Below, one piece after another: positions 1 through 6,240 of a stretch of DNA of 9,939 nt (the stretch's first letter is position 1; each line of letters starts with the position of its first letter). The stretch comes from Intrasporangiaceae bacterium. Its GTDB lineage: Bacteria > Actinomycetota > Actinomycetes > Actinomycetales > Dermatophilaceae. Both the position numbers and the translations under genes were made by a program. The notes under the pieces are model-generated. The model saw only the letters and a program-made list of their open reading frames with translations, was not told the origin of the DNA and searched no databases. The stretch covers positions 1-9,939 of the forward strand of contig JAAYSB010000122.1 in NCBI GenBank assembly GCA_012518475.1. The letters are read 5' to 3'.

Positions 1-1946
1 CGGAAGTGGTCCCCAGCCTGACGGGTCATCCCGCCCGGCTGGTCGTCGCTGGCCTGGTCGCGGAACCAGGCGACGGTGTCGGCGTCCATGACCTCGGACC
101 AGATGTAGGAGTAGTACCCGGCCGAGTAACCGCCGGCGAAGATGTGGGAGAAGTACGCGGAGCGGTAGCGCGGCGGGATGAGGGGGAAGTCGACGCCTGC
201 CTTCTCGAGGGCAGCCTGCTCGAACGCCTCGACCCCGGAGCCGTCCTCGGGCAGCTCTTCAAGAGGCGTCTGGTGCCAGGCCTGGTCGAGGATCATGGCG
301 TTGACCTTCTCGACGGCGTCGTAGCCGCTGGTCTGCCGATCGGCGACGAGGGCATCGATCCACTCCTGCGGCATCGCCTCGCCGGTCTTGTGGTGGCGGG
401 CGAACTGGCGGATGAGCTCGGGCTCGAAGGCCCAGATCTCGTTGACCTGGCTGGGGAACTCGACGAAGTCACGCGGCACGTTCGGCCCGGAGCGCGACGG
501 ATAGCGGACGTTGGAGAGCAGCCCGTGCAGGTCGTGGCCGAACTCGTGGAACAGGGTGATGACGTTGTCCCACGTCATCAGGCTCGGCGAGCCGGGGGCC
601 GGCGGGGCGAGGTTGCAGGTGTTCGTCACGAGCGGCTGGTCGCCGAGAAGCTCGGACTGGTCGACGATGCTCGTCATCCAGGCCCCTCCCTGCTTCGTCG
701 GCCGGGTGTAGGGGTCGATGATCACCGCGCCGAGAACCTCGCCGTCGGCCTCGCGGACCTCATAGACCGTCGCCTCCTCGGTGTAGCCCCGCAGCTCCGG
801 CCGCTCGTGGAAGGTGATGTCGTACAGCGCGGTGGCTGCCGCGAACACACCGTCGTGGAGCACCCGCGTGTACTCGAGGTACTGCTTGACCTCCTCGGCG
901 TCCAGTCCGGAGTCACCCTTGGCCTGAGCCGCGAGGAACTGCCAGTCCCAGGGCTCAAGGGTCGCGCCCGGATCGATCTTCGCCAACCGGGCGGCGAGCT
1001 CGTCAGCCTCCTTCGTCGCGACCGCGATGACACCCGGCGCAAGCTGACCGAGGAGGTCGTTGACCGCCTCGGTGCTGCCGGCACAGGCCGTCTCGTGCTC
1101 ATACGCGGCGTGGTGCTCATAGCCGAGCAGGGTCGCCCGCTCCGAGCGCAGCCGGGAGAGCTTGACGAGGATGTCACGCGTGTCGTGCTCCCCCGACAGA
1201 CCGCGGCCGACCGACGCGCGGAAGACCTCCTCGCGAAGGCTCCTGTCCTCGAGGACATCGAGCACCGGCTGCCCCGTCGTGTTCGTGATGGTGATGAGCC
1301 AGCCGTCGAGGTCACGCGCCTTGGCCGCCTCGCGCATACCGGCCCTGTCATCGTCGGAGACCCCGGCGAGCCGCGACTCGTCCGTGACGTGGACGGCGGC
1401 GGCGTTGCGGCCGGCGACGAGGAGCTGCTCGAACTTCGTCGACAGTCCGGCGATCTCGGTGTTGAGCTGCTTGAGCCGCTCCTGCTTGTCGGCGGGAAGG
1501 TTGATGCCGCCGCGCTCGTAGTCCCGCAGCCGGTCAGTGAGGTTGAACTCGTCCTGCTCGTCCAGCTCGACCGCACCGGCATCGGCGCGTTCGCGAAGGG
1601 AGGCGAGCCGCGCATACAAATCCGTGTTGAGCAGGATGGCGTCCTGGTGCTGCGCGAGGCGGGGCATGAACTCGGCCATGATGGCGTCGCGCTCGTCGTT
1701 GGTGTCGGCGGACTTGGCCACCCAGAAGGCATGAAGCGCGCGGGTGAGCGTACCGCCGCTACGCTCCCAGGCCTGGAGGACGTTCTCCACCGTGGCGGGC
1801 TCCGGGTCGGCCGCGAGAGCGTCGAGCTCAGCCAGGTGCTCGGTCATTCCGGTCTCGAGCGCCTCCCGGAAATTCGCTTCCGTGATGGTTGCGTAGTCCG
1901 GCAGCTGGAACGGCAGCGTCGACGGGGCGAGCAGGGGGTTCGTCAT
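1..1946 (-). CDS. M3 family zinc oligopeptidase (peptidyl-dipeptidase Dcp-like), 3' end cut by window edge
   Basis: This gene encodes a cytosolic zinc metallopeptidase of family M3, expected to cleave short peptides during peptide turnover. I read 648 codons without a stop from the ATG at 1946 to the left edge. Dcp-type members are about 680 residues, so only a short C-terminal piece should be missing. The zinc motif HEFGH lies at residues 467-471 (bases 534-548). The third zinc ligand is expected at E496, in DFVEFPSQ, 25 residues after the second histidine. The Tyr/Gly-rich substrate-binding segment GGYSAGYYSYIWSEV follows near residue 605. The N-terminal 450 residues are the helical half typical of the family. 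There is no signal peptide. Upstream of the ATG I see only a weak GGGA ribosome-binding match. It is divergent from the acyl-CoA-binding protein gene, with an 82-bp gap. Dcp and oligopeptidase A subtypes cannot be separated by eye. Family call is sure; exact specificity is inference. Confidence 0.93.
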   Translation of the reverse strand, partial: MTNPLLAPSTLPFQLPDYATITEANFREALETGMTEHLAELDALAADPEPATVENVLQAWERSGGTLTRALHAFWVAKSADTNDERDAIMAEFMPRLAQHQDAILLNTDLYARLASLRERADAGAVELDEQDEFNLTDRLRDYERGGINLPADKQERLKQLNTEIAGLSTKFEQLLVAGRNAAAVHVTDESRLAGVSDDDRAGMREAAKARDLDGWLITITNTTGQPVLDVLEDRSLREEVFRASVGRGLSGEHDTRDILVKLSRLRSERATLLGYEHHAAYEHETACAGSTEAVNDLLGQLAPGVIAVATKEADELAARLAKIDPGATLEPWDWQFLAAQAKGDSGLDAEEVKQYLEYTRVLHDGVFAAATALYDITFHERPELRGYTEEATVYEVREADGEVLGAVIIDPYTRPTKQGGAWMTSIVDQSELLGDQPLVTNTCNLAPPAPGSPSLMTWDNVITLFHEFGHDLHGLLSNVRYPSRSGPNVPRDFVEFPSQVNEIWAFEPELIRQFARHHKTGEAMPQEWIDALVADRQTSGYDAVEKVNAMILDQAWHQTPLEELPEDGSGVEAFEQAALEKAGVDFPLIPPRYRSAYFSHIFAGGYSAGYYSYIWSEVMDADTVAWFRDQASDDQPGGMTRQAGDHF

Positions 1947-1958
1947 GGTCCCAGCCAA

Positions 1959-1968
1959 ACACATGTGT
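1959..1968. promoter_or_regulatory. Perfect 10-bp palindrome in a divergent promoter region
   Basis: ACACATGTGT is a perfect palindrome 12 bp upstream of the M3 peptidase ATG. A second inverted repeat, CCCAC-5 nt-GTGGG, lies at 1979-1993, about 36-50 bp before the proposed start of the acyl-CoA-binding protein transcript. Either could be an operator for the divergent pair, but both are short enough to occur by chance. Confidence 0.2.
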
Positions 1969-2016
1969 CGGTCACGCGCCCACCGATTGTGGGACCCGGA
2001 AGAGCCCTGATCTCCC

Positions 2017-2022
2017 TAGACT
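2017..2022 (+). promoter_or_regulatory. -10 element of a probable leaderless promoter for the acyl-CoA-binding protein gene
   Basis: TAGACT fits the actinobacterial TANNNT -10 consensus and is separated from the ATG at 2029 by exactly 6 nt. Transcription would therefore start at or next to the A of the start codon. There is no purine-rich Shine-Dalgarno sequence just upstream, which agrees with a leaderless mRNA. No good -35 hexamer is visible. Confidence 0.55.
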
Positions 2023-2028
2023 CGGCTC

Positions 2029-2292
2029 ATGGCTGAGATCACCGACTTCGATTCCGCCGTCGCCGCTGTCCAGGACCTCACGCAGGACCCGGGTAACACG
2101 ACCAAGCTCACGCTGTATGCGCTGTACAAGCAGGCGACCGAGGGGGACGTCTCCGGCAAGCGGCCGGGATTCACCAACCCGGTCGGCCGGGCGAAGTACG
2201 ACGCCTGGAAGTCCATGGAGGGCAAGGACCCCGAGGACGCCAAGAAGGAGTACATCGAGGCCGTCCAGGCCCTCGTCGACGCCGAGGGCTGA
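2029..2292 (+). CDS. Acyl-CoA-binding protein (ACBP family)
   Basis: This 87-residue soluble protein is a complete single-domain acyl-CoA-binding protein. The family binds medium- and long-chain acyl-CoA esters in the cytosol, buffering and delivering them to lipid-metabolic enzymes. The family core is intact: LYALYKQATEGD at residues 29-40, RPGF at 45-48, GRAKYDAW at 53-60 and DAKKEYI at 70-76. The ligand-contacting residues of animal ACBP (Tyr28, Tyr31, Lys32, Lys54, Tyr73) correspond to Y30, Y33, K34, K56 and Y75 here. The four-helix length matches eukaryotic ACBP of about 86 residues. There is no signal peptide or membrane segment. The start is chosen for the family N-terminus and the -10 element 6 nt upstream. 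It is divergent from the peptidase gene and converges on the aminotransferase gene, and neither neighbour is an obvious lipid gene. Confidence 0.93.
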   Translation: MAEITDFDSAVAAVQDLTQDPGNTTKLTLYALYKQATEGDVSGKRPGFTNPVGRAKYDAWKSMEGKDPEDAKKEYIEAVQALVDAEG

Positions 2293-2301
2293 CCCTCACA
2301 G

Positions 2302-2361
2302 TTGATGTATGGCGACATGCAGAGGATTCGTGCCTGGGCCCTGCGTGTCGCCAGACATCAA
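2302..2361. terminator. Long imperfect inverted repeat between convergent genes, probable bidirectional terminator
   Basis: The arms at 2303-2322 and 2341-2360 pair at 18 of 20 positions, plus one T-G wobble on the plus strand and one A/G mismatch. One further pair (2302/2361) extends the stem. The loop is 18 nt. It starts 10 nt after the acyl-CoA-binding protein stop codon and ends 18 nt beyond the aminotransferase stop, so it can serve both transcripts. There is no T-tract on either side, as in many high-GC hairpin terminators. The arms are only about 50% GC, unlike their surroundings, so an origin as a mobile-element end is an alternative. Confidence 0.6.
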
Positions 2362-2378
2362 ACACGAACGGTGAGCAC

Positions 2379-3728
2379 CTAGAGGGCCTTGTCGGCGACG
2401 GACAGTGCGTCGTCGAGGATGTCGAGGCCTTCCTTGATCTCCGCGTCGCTGATCGTCAGCGGCGGGACGACGTGAGTGCGGTTGAAGTGCACGAACGGCC
2501 ACAGGCCCTTGTCCTTGCACGCCGCCGCGAAGTCCGCCATCGGCTTGGCGGCCGGTCCGGAGGCGTTGTACGGGACGAGCGGCTCGCGCGTCTCCGGGTC
2601 CTTGACCAGCTCGACCGCCCAGAACACCCCGAGGCCGCGGACCTCTCCGACACTCGGGTGGCGATCGGCGATCTCGGCCAGTGCCGGGCCGATGACGTCG
2701 GTCCCCAGGTTCCGGGCCCGCTCGATGATGCCCTCCTCCTCGAGGATCCCGATGCTCGCCACGGCGCTCGCGCAGGCGAGCGGGTGGCCTGAGTACGTGA
2801 GTCCACCGGGGTACGGTCGCTCGGCGAAGGTGTCGGCGATCGCACTGGACAGGATGACGCCCCCGAGCGGCACATACCCACTGTTCACACCCTTGGCGAA
2901 GGTGATCAGGTCGGGAGTGATCCCCCACCGGTCGAACGCGAACCACTCCCCGCACCGGCCGAAGCCGGCCATGACCTCGTCGCAGATGAGCATGATGCCG
3001 TGCTCGTCACAGATCTCGCGCAGCCCGGCGAGGTAGCCCTCCGGCGGCACGAGGATCCCATTCGTCCCGACGACCGTCTCCATGATGATTGCCGCGACCG
3101 TGTGCGCGCCTTCGACCGTGAGGACATCGCGGACGTGCTGCAGCGCGCGCACCCGCTCCTCCTCCGGGCTCGTGCTGTGGAAGGGCGAGCGATACGGGTA
3201 GGGCCCCCAGAAGTGCACGACGCCGGGCATGCTCGGCTCCGACGGCCACCGCCGCGGGTCTCCGGTCATCGTGATAGCGCCGGCCGTCGCCCCGTGATAG
3301 CTGCGGTACGCGGCGAGGATCTTGTGCCGGCCCGTGTGCAGGCGCGCCATCCGGATCGCATTCTCCGTCGCCTCGGCACCACCGTTGGTGAAGAACACCA
3401 TGTCCATGCCGTCCGGCGCCTTCTCCGAGATCATCCTCGCCGCCGTTGAGCGCGACTCGACCGCGAATCCCGGTGCGAGTGTGCACATCTGGGTCGCGGC
3501 CTGCTGGATGGCCTCGACCATCTTGGGATGCTGGTAGCCGAGGTTCGCATGGACCAGACCACTGGAGAAGTCGAGGTAGGACCTGCCCTCGAAGTCCGTG
3601 AACCGCACCCCCTCGGCAGAGGCGACCGGCAAGGGCGAGATCAGCTTCTGCGCCGACCAGGAGTGGAAGACATGGGCATTGTCATCGTCCTTGACTCGCT
3701 GACCATCGGCGGGCACGTGGTGGCTCAT
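2379..3728 (-). CDS. Class-III PLP-dependent aminotransferase (omega-amino acid:pyruvate type)
   Basis: This 449-residue protein is a full-length fold-type I, class-III aminotransferase, a family that moves the terminal amino group of omega-amino acids or amines to pyruvate or another oxo-acid. TNGGAEATENA at residues 114-124 is the phosphate-binding region and YRSYHG at 141-146 stacks on the cofactor. D250 in ICDEVMAGFGR should bind the PLP ring nitrogen. K279 in TFAKG is the Schiff-base lysine, and T311 in LTYSGHP should bind phosphate from the partner subunit. R417 in HFNRTHVVPPL may be the flexible carboxylate-binding arginine. The N-terminus, with HVFHSWSAQ, resembles the taurine-pyruvate and beta-alanine-pyruvate group, but the substrate cannot be set from sequence alone. 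The start is supported by the -10 element 6 nt upstream. No metabolic partner gene is adjacent. Confidence 0.92.
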   Translation of the reverse strand: MSHHVPADGQRVKDDDNAHVFHSWSAQKLISPLPVASAEGVRFTDFEGRSYLDFSSGLVHANLGYQHPKMVEAIQQAATQMCTLAPGFAVESRSTAARMISEKAPDGMDMVFFTNGGAEATENAIRMARLHTGRHKILAAYRSYHGATAGAITMTGDPRRWPSEPSMPGVVHFWGPYPYRSPFHSTSPEEERVRALQHVRDVLTVEGAHTVAAIIMETVVGTNGILVPPEGYLAGLREICDEHGIMLICDEVMAGFGRCGEWFAFDRWGITPDLITFAKGVNSGYVPLGGVILSSAIADTFAERPYPGGLTYSGHPLACASAVASIGILEEEGIIERARNLGTDVIGPALAEIADRHPSVGEVRGLGVFWAVELVKDPETREPLVPYNASGPAAKPMADFAAACKDKGLWPFVHFNRTHVVPPLTISDAEIKEGLDILDDALSVADKAL

Positions 3729-3731
3729 GAC

Positions 3732-3749
3732 CCGAGCCTAGTGGCTCGG
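3732..3749. promoter_or_regulatory. Inverted repeat covering the aminotransferase -10 element, possible operator
   Basis: CCGAGCC-TAGT-GGCTCGG forms a perfect 7-bp inverted repeat with a 4-nt spacer. It overlaps the proposed -10 element and ends 4 bp before the ATG. A dimeric repressor bound here would block transcription. Because the transcript should start at the ATG, an mRNA hairpin role is less likely. Confidence 0.35.
3735..3740 (-). promoter_or_regulatory. -10 element of a probable leaderless promoter for the aminotransferase gene
   Basis: On the minus strand TAGGCT fits TANNNT and is followed by 6 nt and then the ATG at 3728, the same spacing as at the acyl-CoA-binding protein gene. 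No Shine-Dalgarno sequence precedes the ATG. The -10 element lies inside an inverted repeat at 3732-3749. Confidence 0.55.
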
Positions 3750-3790
3750 TCCCCGGCCTGCGGGCGCTCAGTGCGCCCCTCCCTCCGAGC

Positions 3791-3831
3791 ATGACTCAGC
3801 CCCGGGTCGCAGGCTCCCCGGGGCTGGTCAT
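3791..3831 (-). terminator. Hairpin terminator downstream of tRNA-Ser(GCU)
   Basis: A perfect 10-bp GC-rich stem (3797-3806 with 3817-3826) is extended, after a one-base bulge, by 5 more pairs (3791-3795 with 3827-3831). The loop is 10 nt. It begins 4 nt beyond the tRNA 3' end. No T-tract follows on the minus strand. A second 6-bp hairpin lies further on at 3762-3778. The position suggests it ends the tRNA transcript and insulates the aminotransferase promoter. Confidence 0.6.
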
Positions 3832-3835
3832 TGTG

Positions 3836-3925
3836 CGGAGGTGGAGGGATTTGAACCCTCGATGGGCGGTTAGCCCAAACCGCATTAGCAGTGCGGCGCC
3901 ATAGACCGGACTAGGCGACACCTCC
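3836..3925 (-). tRNA. tRNA-Ser (anticodon GCU)
   Basis: A 90-nt class-II tRNA reads on the minus strand. The acceptor stem GGAGGTG/CACCTCC is perfect (3919-3925 with 3837-3843), with discriminator G at 3836. The anticodon arm is CCGCA-CTGCTAA-TGCGG, giving anticodon GCT for AGC/AGU codons. The long variable arm contains the stem GGGC/GCCC, the hallmark of serine tRNAs. The T arm is GAGGG-TTCAAAT-CCCTC. The 3' CCA is not encoded and must be added after transcription. Confidence 0.96.
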
Positions 3926-3936
3926 ACGGCCCGCAC

Positions 3937-3966
3937 AGGTTATCTGGCGAGGCGCCCTCGGAGCAA
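3937..3966 (-). promoter_or_regulatory. Probable promoter of tRNA-Ser(GCU)
   Basis: On the minus strand, TTGCTC (3966-3961) and TAACCT (3942-3937) are separated by 18 nt, and the -10 element lies 11 nt before the mature tRNA 5' end. This would give a 5' leader of only a few bases. It is the best -35/-10 pair in the gap between the LCP stop codon and the tRNA. Confidence 0.45.
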
Positions 3967-3993
3967 AGTGACCACCGGCAGGGCAGGCACCGG

Positions 3994-5553
3994 TCAGCCG
4001 CAGATGTCCTGATCGGCCGACCGGACTGTGATCTCGGGCGTCGGGGTCTCTCCGCCCTCGGGCTCACCGGGGACGAGGTGCTCAGCTGACACCGTCATCT
4101 CCGGCAGCGGCTCGAAGCCGAGACGGTTGGGGACCTCGACGGGGTTGATCGCACCCTTGCCCATCTGGACGACGATGAGCTCGCCGGCCTCCTCGTCCTC
4201 GACGAGCTCGCTGTTCGGGAAGGCTGCCTGCACTGTGCGCGCTGCCTCCGCCTTGTCAGCGGCGAAGCGGATCACCGTACCGCTGACCTCATCGGACGCC
4301 ACGCCAGATCCAGTCATGGCGACGAAGCCCTGGACGGCCAGAGCCCTCGTAGCCTGTCCGGCCAGACCTCCGACGCCGGCGGCGTTCTGGATGATGACCG
4401 AGATCTCGTCAGGGCTGACTGTGAGCGGCTCGGCGGGGGTCGCCGGAGCGCTGGTGGTTGCTGGTGCTGTCGGGGTCTCGTCCGGCTCCTCGTTGAGCGG
4501 GCGATCCTGGCGGATGGCCTCCCAGAGATCGTCCGCCCCCGCGGTCCACTGCACGCGGTTGGGGTCCTCCGGGTACTCCTCAGTGGGCACGGTGACGAAC
4601 TCGACCTTGTCCAGTCCGATCGAGCGCACGCTGTTCGCGATGCGCGCCATCTGGGCCGTCCCGAGCTCGCTGTCTGTCGTCATCGACTCGGTCGCGGCGT
4701 CGAGGAAGGAGTACAGCCGGTCCGGACGCAGGAGAAGCGAGGTCGAGGTCGCCTTCTGGGCGACCGAGGACAGGAACGTCTGCTGCCGTTCGATCCGGCC
4801 GAGGTCGGAGCCGTCTCCGAGAGACTTACGCATCCGCACATACCCCAGGGCTTCCTCCCCGGAGAGGACCTGCCGACCGGCTTCCAATTCGATGCGGGCG
4901 TCGCGGTCACTGACCGGCTCGGGCAGGCAGACCTCGACTCCCCCTAGCGCGTCGACCATGCGACGGAACCCCATGAAGTCGATGACGACGAAGTGGTCGA
5001 CGAGCACCCGGGTGTTCCGCTCGAGGGTGCGGATGACGCAGGACGGCCCCCCCTGGTTGTAGTTCTTGTTCCACTGCCGGATGACTTCATCCTGGTACCG
5101 GCTCGTGAGCACGGCACAGTTCCTGGGCGACGGGACCATCGAGTCGCGCGGGATTGAGACGACCAGTGCCCGCTTCCGGTCCGCGGAGAGGTGCACGAGC
5201 ATGTTCGTGTCCGACTGCGCCCCGCCCTCAGCGGTGTCGACGCCGTACTCCCGAGTCCCGAGACCCTGCCGGGTGTCGGACCCCATGACGAGGATGTTGA
5301 GCGGGCCCTCGGCCTCAGCGGTCGGGCGCTCTGTCCCGAGGGCCGTCGTCAGGTCGATCCGCTCGATGTTGCTGTCGAGCTTCGAGTAGGCAAGCCCTGT
5401 CGACACGAGGACTGCGGCGACGATGAGCAGCGGGATGACTGCGAGCCAGATCCTGCGCCGGCGCGACCGACGCTCTTGCATAGCCGCGCGACGCTCACGC
5501 CGGGTCTGCGGCTGGTCGCGCGAGACAGGGTCCAGCAACTCCCAGTCGTTCAC
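3994..5553 (-). CDS. LCP (LytR-CpsA-Psr) family cell-wall glycopolymer ligase with LytR_C domain
   Basis: LCP proteins transfer lipid-linked glycopolymers (arabinogalactan or teichoic-acid-like) onto peptidoglycan outside the membrane. From the GTG at 5553 the protein has 519 residues. A basic cytosolic tail (residues 18-34) precedes one membrane helix at about 35-56. The LCP catalytic domain spans about 84-265, with NILVMGSDTR at 86-95, SDTNMLVHLSADR at 114-126, SIPRDS at 133-138 and YVRMRKS...GRIERQQ at 238-258; D115, R136, R238 and R240 match the conserved polyprenyl-phosphate and metal site. A Thr/Pro/Ala linker (355-378) leads to a LytR_C domain at about 384-465, then a Pro/Glu/Thr-rich tail ending in DICG. 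Extracellular cysteines 146, 172, 209 and 518 could form disulfides. The start is set by a strong Shine-Dalgarno 7 nt upstream; the longer frame back to 5694 would cross the csp terminator. Confidence 0.94.
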   Translation of the reverse strand: MNDWELLDPVSRDQPQTRRERRAAMQERRSRRRRIWLAVIPLLIVAAVLVSTGLAYSKLDSNIERIDLTTALGTERPTAEAEGPLNILVMGSDTRQGLGTREYGVDTAEGGAQSDTNMLVHLSADRKRALVVSIPRDSMVPSPRNCAVLTSRYQDEVIRQWNKNYNQGGPSCVIRTLERNTRVLVDHFVVIDFMGFRRMVDALGGVEVCLPEPVSDRDARIELEAGRQVLSGEEALGYVRMRKSLGDGSDLGRIERQQTFLSSVAQKATSTSLLLRPDRLYSFLDAATESMTTDSELGTAQMARIANSVRSIGLDKVEFVTVPTEEYPEDPNRVQWTAGADDLWEAIRQDRPLNEEPDETPTAPATTSAPATPAEPLTVSPDEISVIIQNAAGVGGLAGQATRALAVQGFVAMTGSGVASDEVSGTVIRFAADKAEAARTVQAAFPNSELVEDEEAGELIVVQMGKGAINPVEVPNRLGFEPLPEMTVSAEHLVPGEPEGGETPTPEITVRSADQDICG

Positions 5554-5560
5554 GCACTCG

Positions 5561-5567
5561 CCTCCTT
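5561..5567 (-). promoter_or_regulatory. Shine-Dalgarno sequence that sets the LCP gene start
   Basis: On the minus strand AAGGAGG lies 7 nt before the GTG at 5553. It is among the strongest ribosome-binding sites in the window and decides for the GTG over the in-frame ATG farther upstream at 5694. Confidence 0.8.
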
Positions 5568-5607
5568 GAGCCTGCCCATCGTCACGACGTTGCCGGTAGT
5601 CCACCGC

Positions 5608-5613
5608 AGTGTA
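5608..5613 (-). promoter_or_regulatory. Possible -10 element of the LCP gene promoter
   Basis: TACACT on the minus strand fits TANNNT and lies in the only gap available, between the csp terminator and the LCP start. It would give a leader of about 48 nt containing the Shine-Dalgarno sequence. No convincing -35 hexamer is seen. The palindrome AGCCCGGGCT lies just upstream at 5627-5636. Confidence 0.35.
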
Positions 5614-5693
5614 GAGGGAGATTCTGAGCCCGGGCTGAGCTCGCAGAGAACGACTCTGACCTTCACACGCGGACGCGTCCTTCGCGAGATGCA

Positions 5694-5730
5694 CGACAGG
5701 CGGCCTCCCCGATGGAGAGACCGCCTGTCG
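5694..5730 (-). terminator. Strong hairpin terminator after the cold-shock gene
   Basis: A perfect 10-bp stem CGACAGGCGG/CCGCCTGTCG (5694-5703 with 5721-5730) continues inward with 3 and then 2 more pairs, broken by two mismatches, to a 3-nt loop. It begins 33 nt after the csp stop codon. There is no T-tract. It separates csp from the downstream LCP gene on the same strand. Confidence 0.72.
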
Positions 5731-5762
5731 TCGTCAGCCGCTATGGCTGATCAGGTCTGTGT

Positions 5763-5966
5763 TCAGATCGCGCGAACCTGGTCGGCCTGCGGGCCCTTCG
5801 GACCCTCGGTGACCTCGAACTCGACGCGCTGCGCCTCTTCCAGGCTGCGGTAGCCGGAGGACTCGATTGCGGTGTAGTGAACGAACACGTCCGGGCCACC
5901 GCCGTCCTGGGCAATGAAACCAAAGCCCTTCTCAGCGTTGAACCACTTCACGGTGCCCTGTGCCAT
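5763..5966 (-). CDS. CspA-family cold-shock protein
   Basis: This 67-residue protein is one cold-shock domain, an OB-fold that binds single-stranded RNA and DNA and acts as an RNA chaperone in the cytosol. It starts with MAQGTVKWFN. RNP1 (KGFGFI) is at residues 13-18 and RNP2 (VFVHY) at 27-31. The C-terminus, EVTEGPKGPQADQVRAI, is the common actinobacterial form. The full length equals the family norm. The ATG at 5966 is chosen because it gives the canonical N-terminus; the longer frame reaching to 6053 carries unrelated leader sequence. A purine-rich stretch, AAGGAAAAGAG, ends 9 nt before the ATG. The gene appears to be monocistronic, with a leader of about 100 nt and a strong hairpin behind it. 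I cannot tell whether it is cold-induced or constitutive. Confidence 0.96.
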   Translation of the reverse strand: MAQGTVKWFNAEKGFGFIAQDGGGPDVFVHYTAIESSGYRSLEEAQRVEFEVTEGPKGPQADQVRAI

Positions 5967-6030
5967 CGGGTGTAACTCTTTTCCTTGTATATCGTGCTCC
6001 CGGGCCGTCGACCCGAGTGCGCAAGTTGCC

Positions 6031-6051
6031 GATTGGACACATTCCCCAATC
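6031..6051 (-). promoter_or_regulatory. Inverted repeat in the cold-shock gene leader
   Basis: GATTGG and CCAATC form a perfect 6-bp inverted repeat with a 9-nt spacer, 65-85 nt upstream of the csp ATG. If transcription starts near the TAACGT at 6074-6069 (minus strand), the repeat falls inside the 5' untranslated leader. It could be a small RNA hairpin. It could also be a protein-binding site if the true promoter lies nearer the gene. Confidence 0.3.
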
Positions 6052-6068
6052 AAACGTGCAACGCGGGA

Positions 6069-6074
6069 ACGTTA
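6069..6074 (-). promoter_or_regulatory. Possible -10 element of the cold-shock gene promoter
   Basis: TAACGT on the minus strand fits TANNNT and would start transcription near 6062, giving a leader of about 96 nt. No clear -35 box is present at the right distance. From here to the tRNA at 6241 I see no gene. Confidence 0.3.
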
Positions 6075-6240
6075 GCAGAGTGCGGGGTACTTAGGGTGGT
6101 TGAGAACACCACGTGATCAGGAGTTCACGCATTCGTCACCTTCGCGCAGGCGCCGAATCGTCACTGCCAAGGGGGTATGCGCTGCTCACCGGGAGTTGGA
6201 AGGGTGCAGTACCTCGCGCTCCTGGACACCACTGCGAACG

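Noticed and set aside
6..2036. A 676-codon open frame on the plus strand
   Set aside because: It lies antisense to the M3 peptidase gene, shows no recognisable family, and is a codon-bias shadow typical of GC-rich DNA. The minus-strand frame carries HEFGH and other family motifs.
3762..3778. Small hairpin GGGCGC-5 nt-GCGCCC
   Set aside because: A 6-bp GC stem is expected by chance in such DNA, and the larger hairpin at 3791-3831 already explains termination after the tRNA.
4028..5062. A 344-codon open frame on the plus strand
   Set aside because: It is antisense to the LCP gene and its Ser/Arg/Pro-rich product is a shadow of the real frame.
5554..5694. N-terminal extension of the LCP protein from an upstream ATG
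   Set aside because: That start sits at the edge of the csp terminator hairpin and would have to be read from within it; the GTG at 5553 has a strong Shine-Dalgarno sequence.
5967..6053. N-terminal extension of the cold-shock protein from an upstream ATG
   Set aside because: The extra 29 residues do not belong to the cold-shock fold and the inner ATG gives the canonical 67-residue protein with a purine-rich site upstream.
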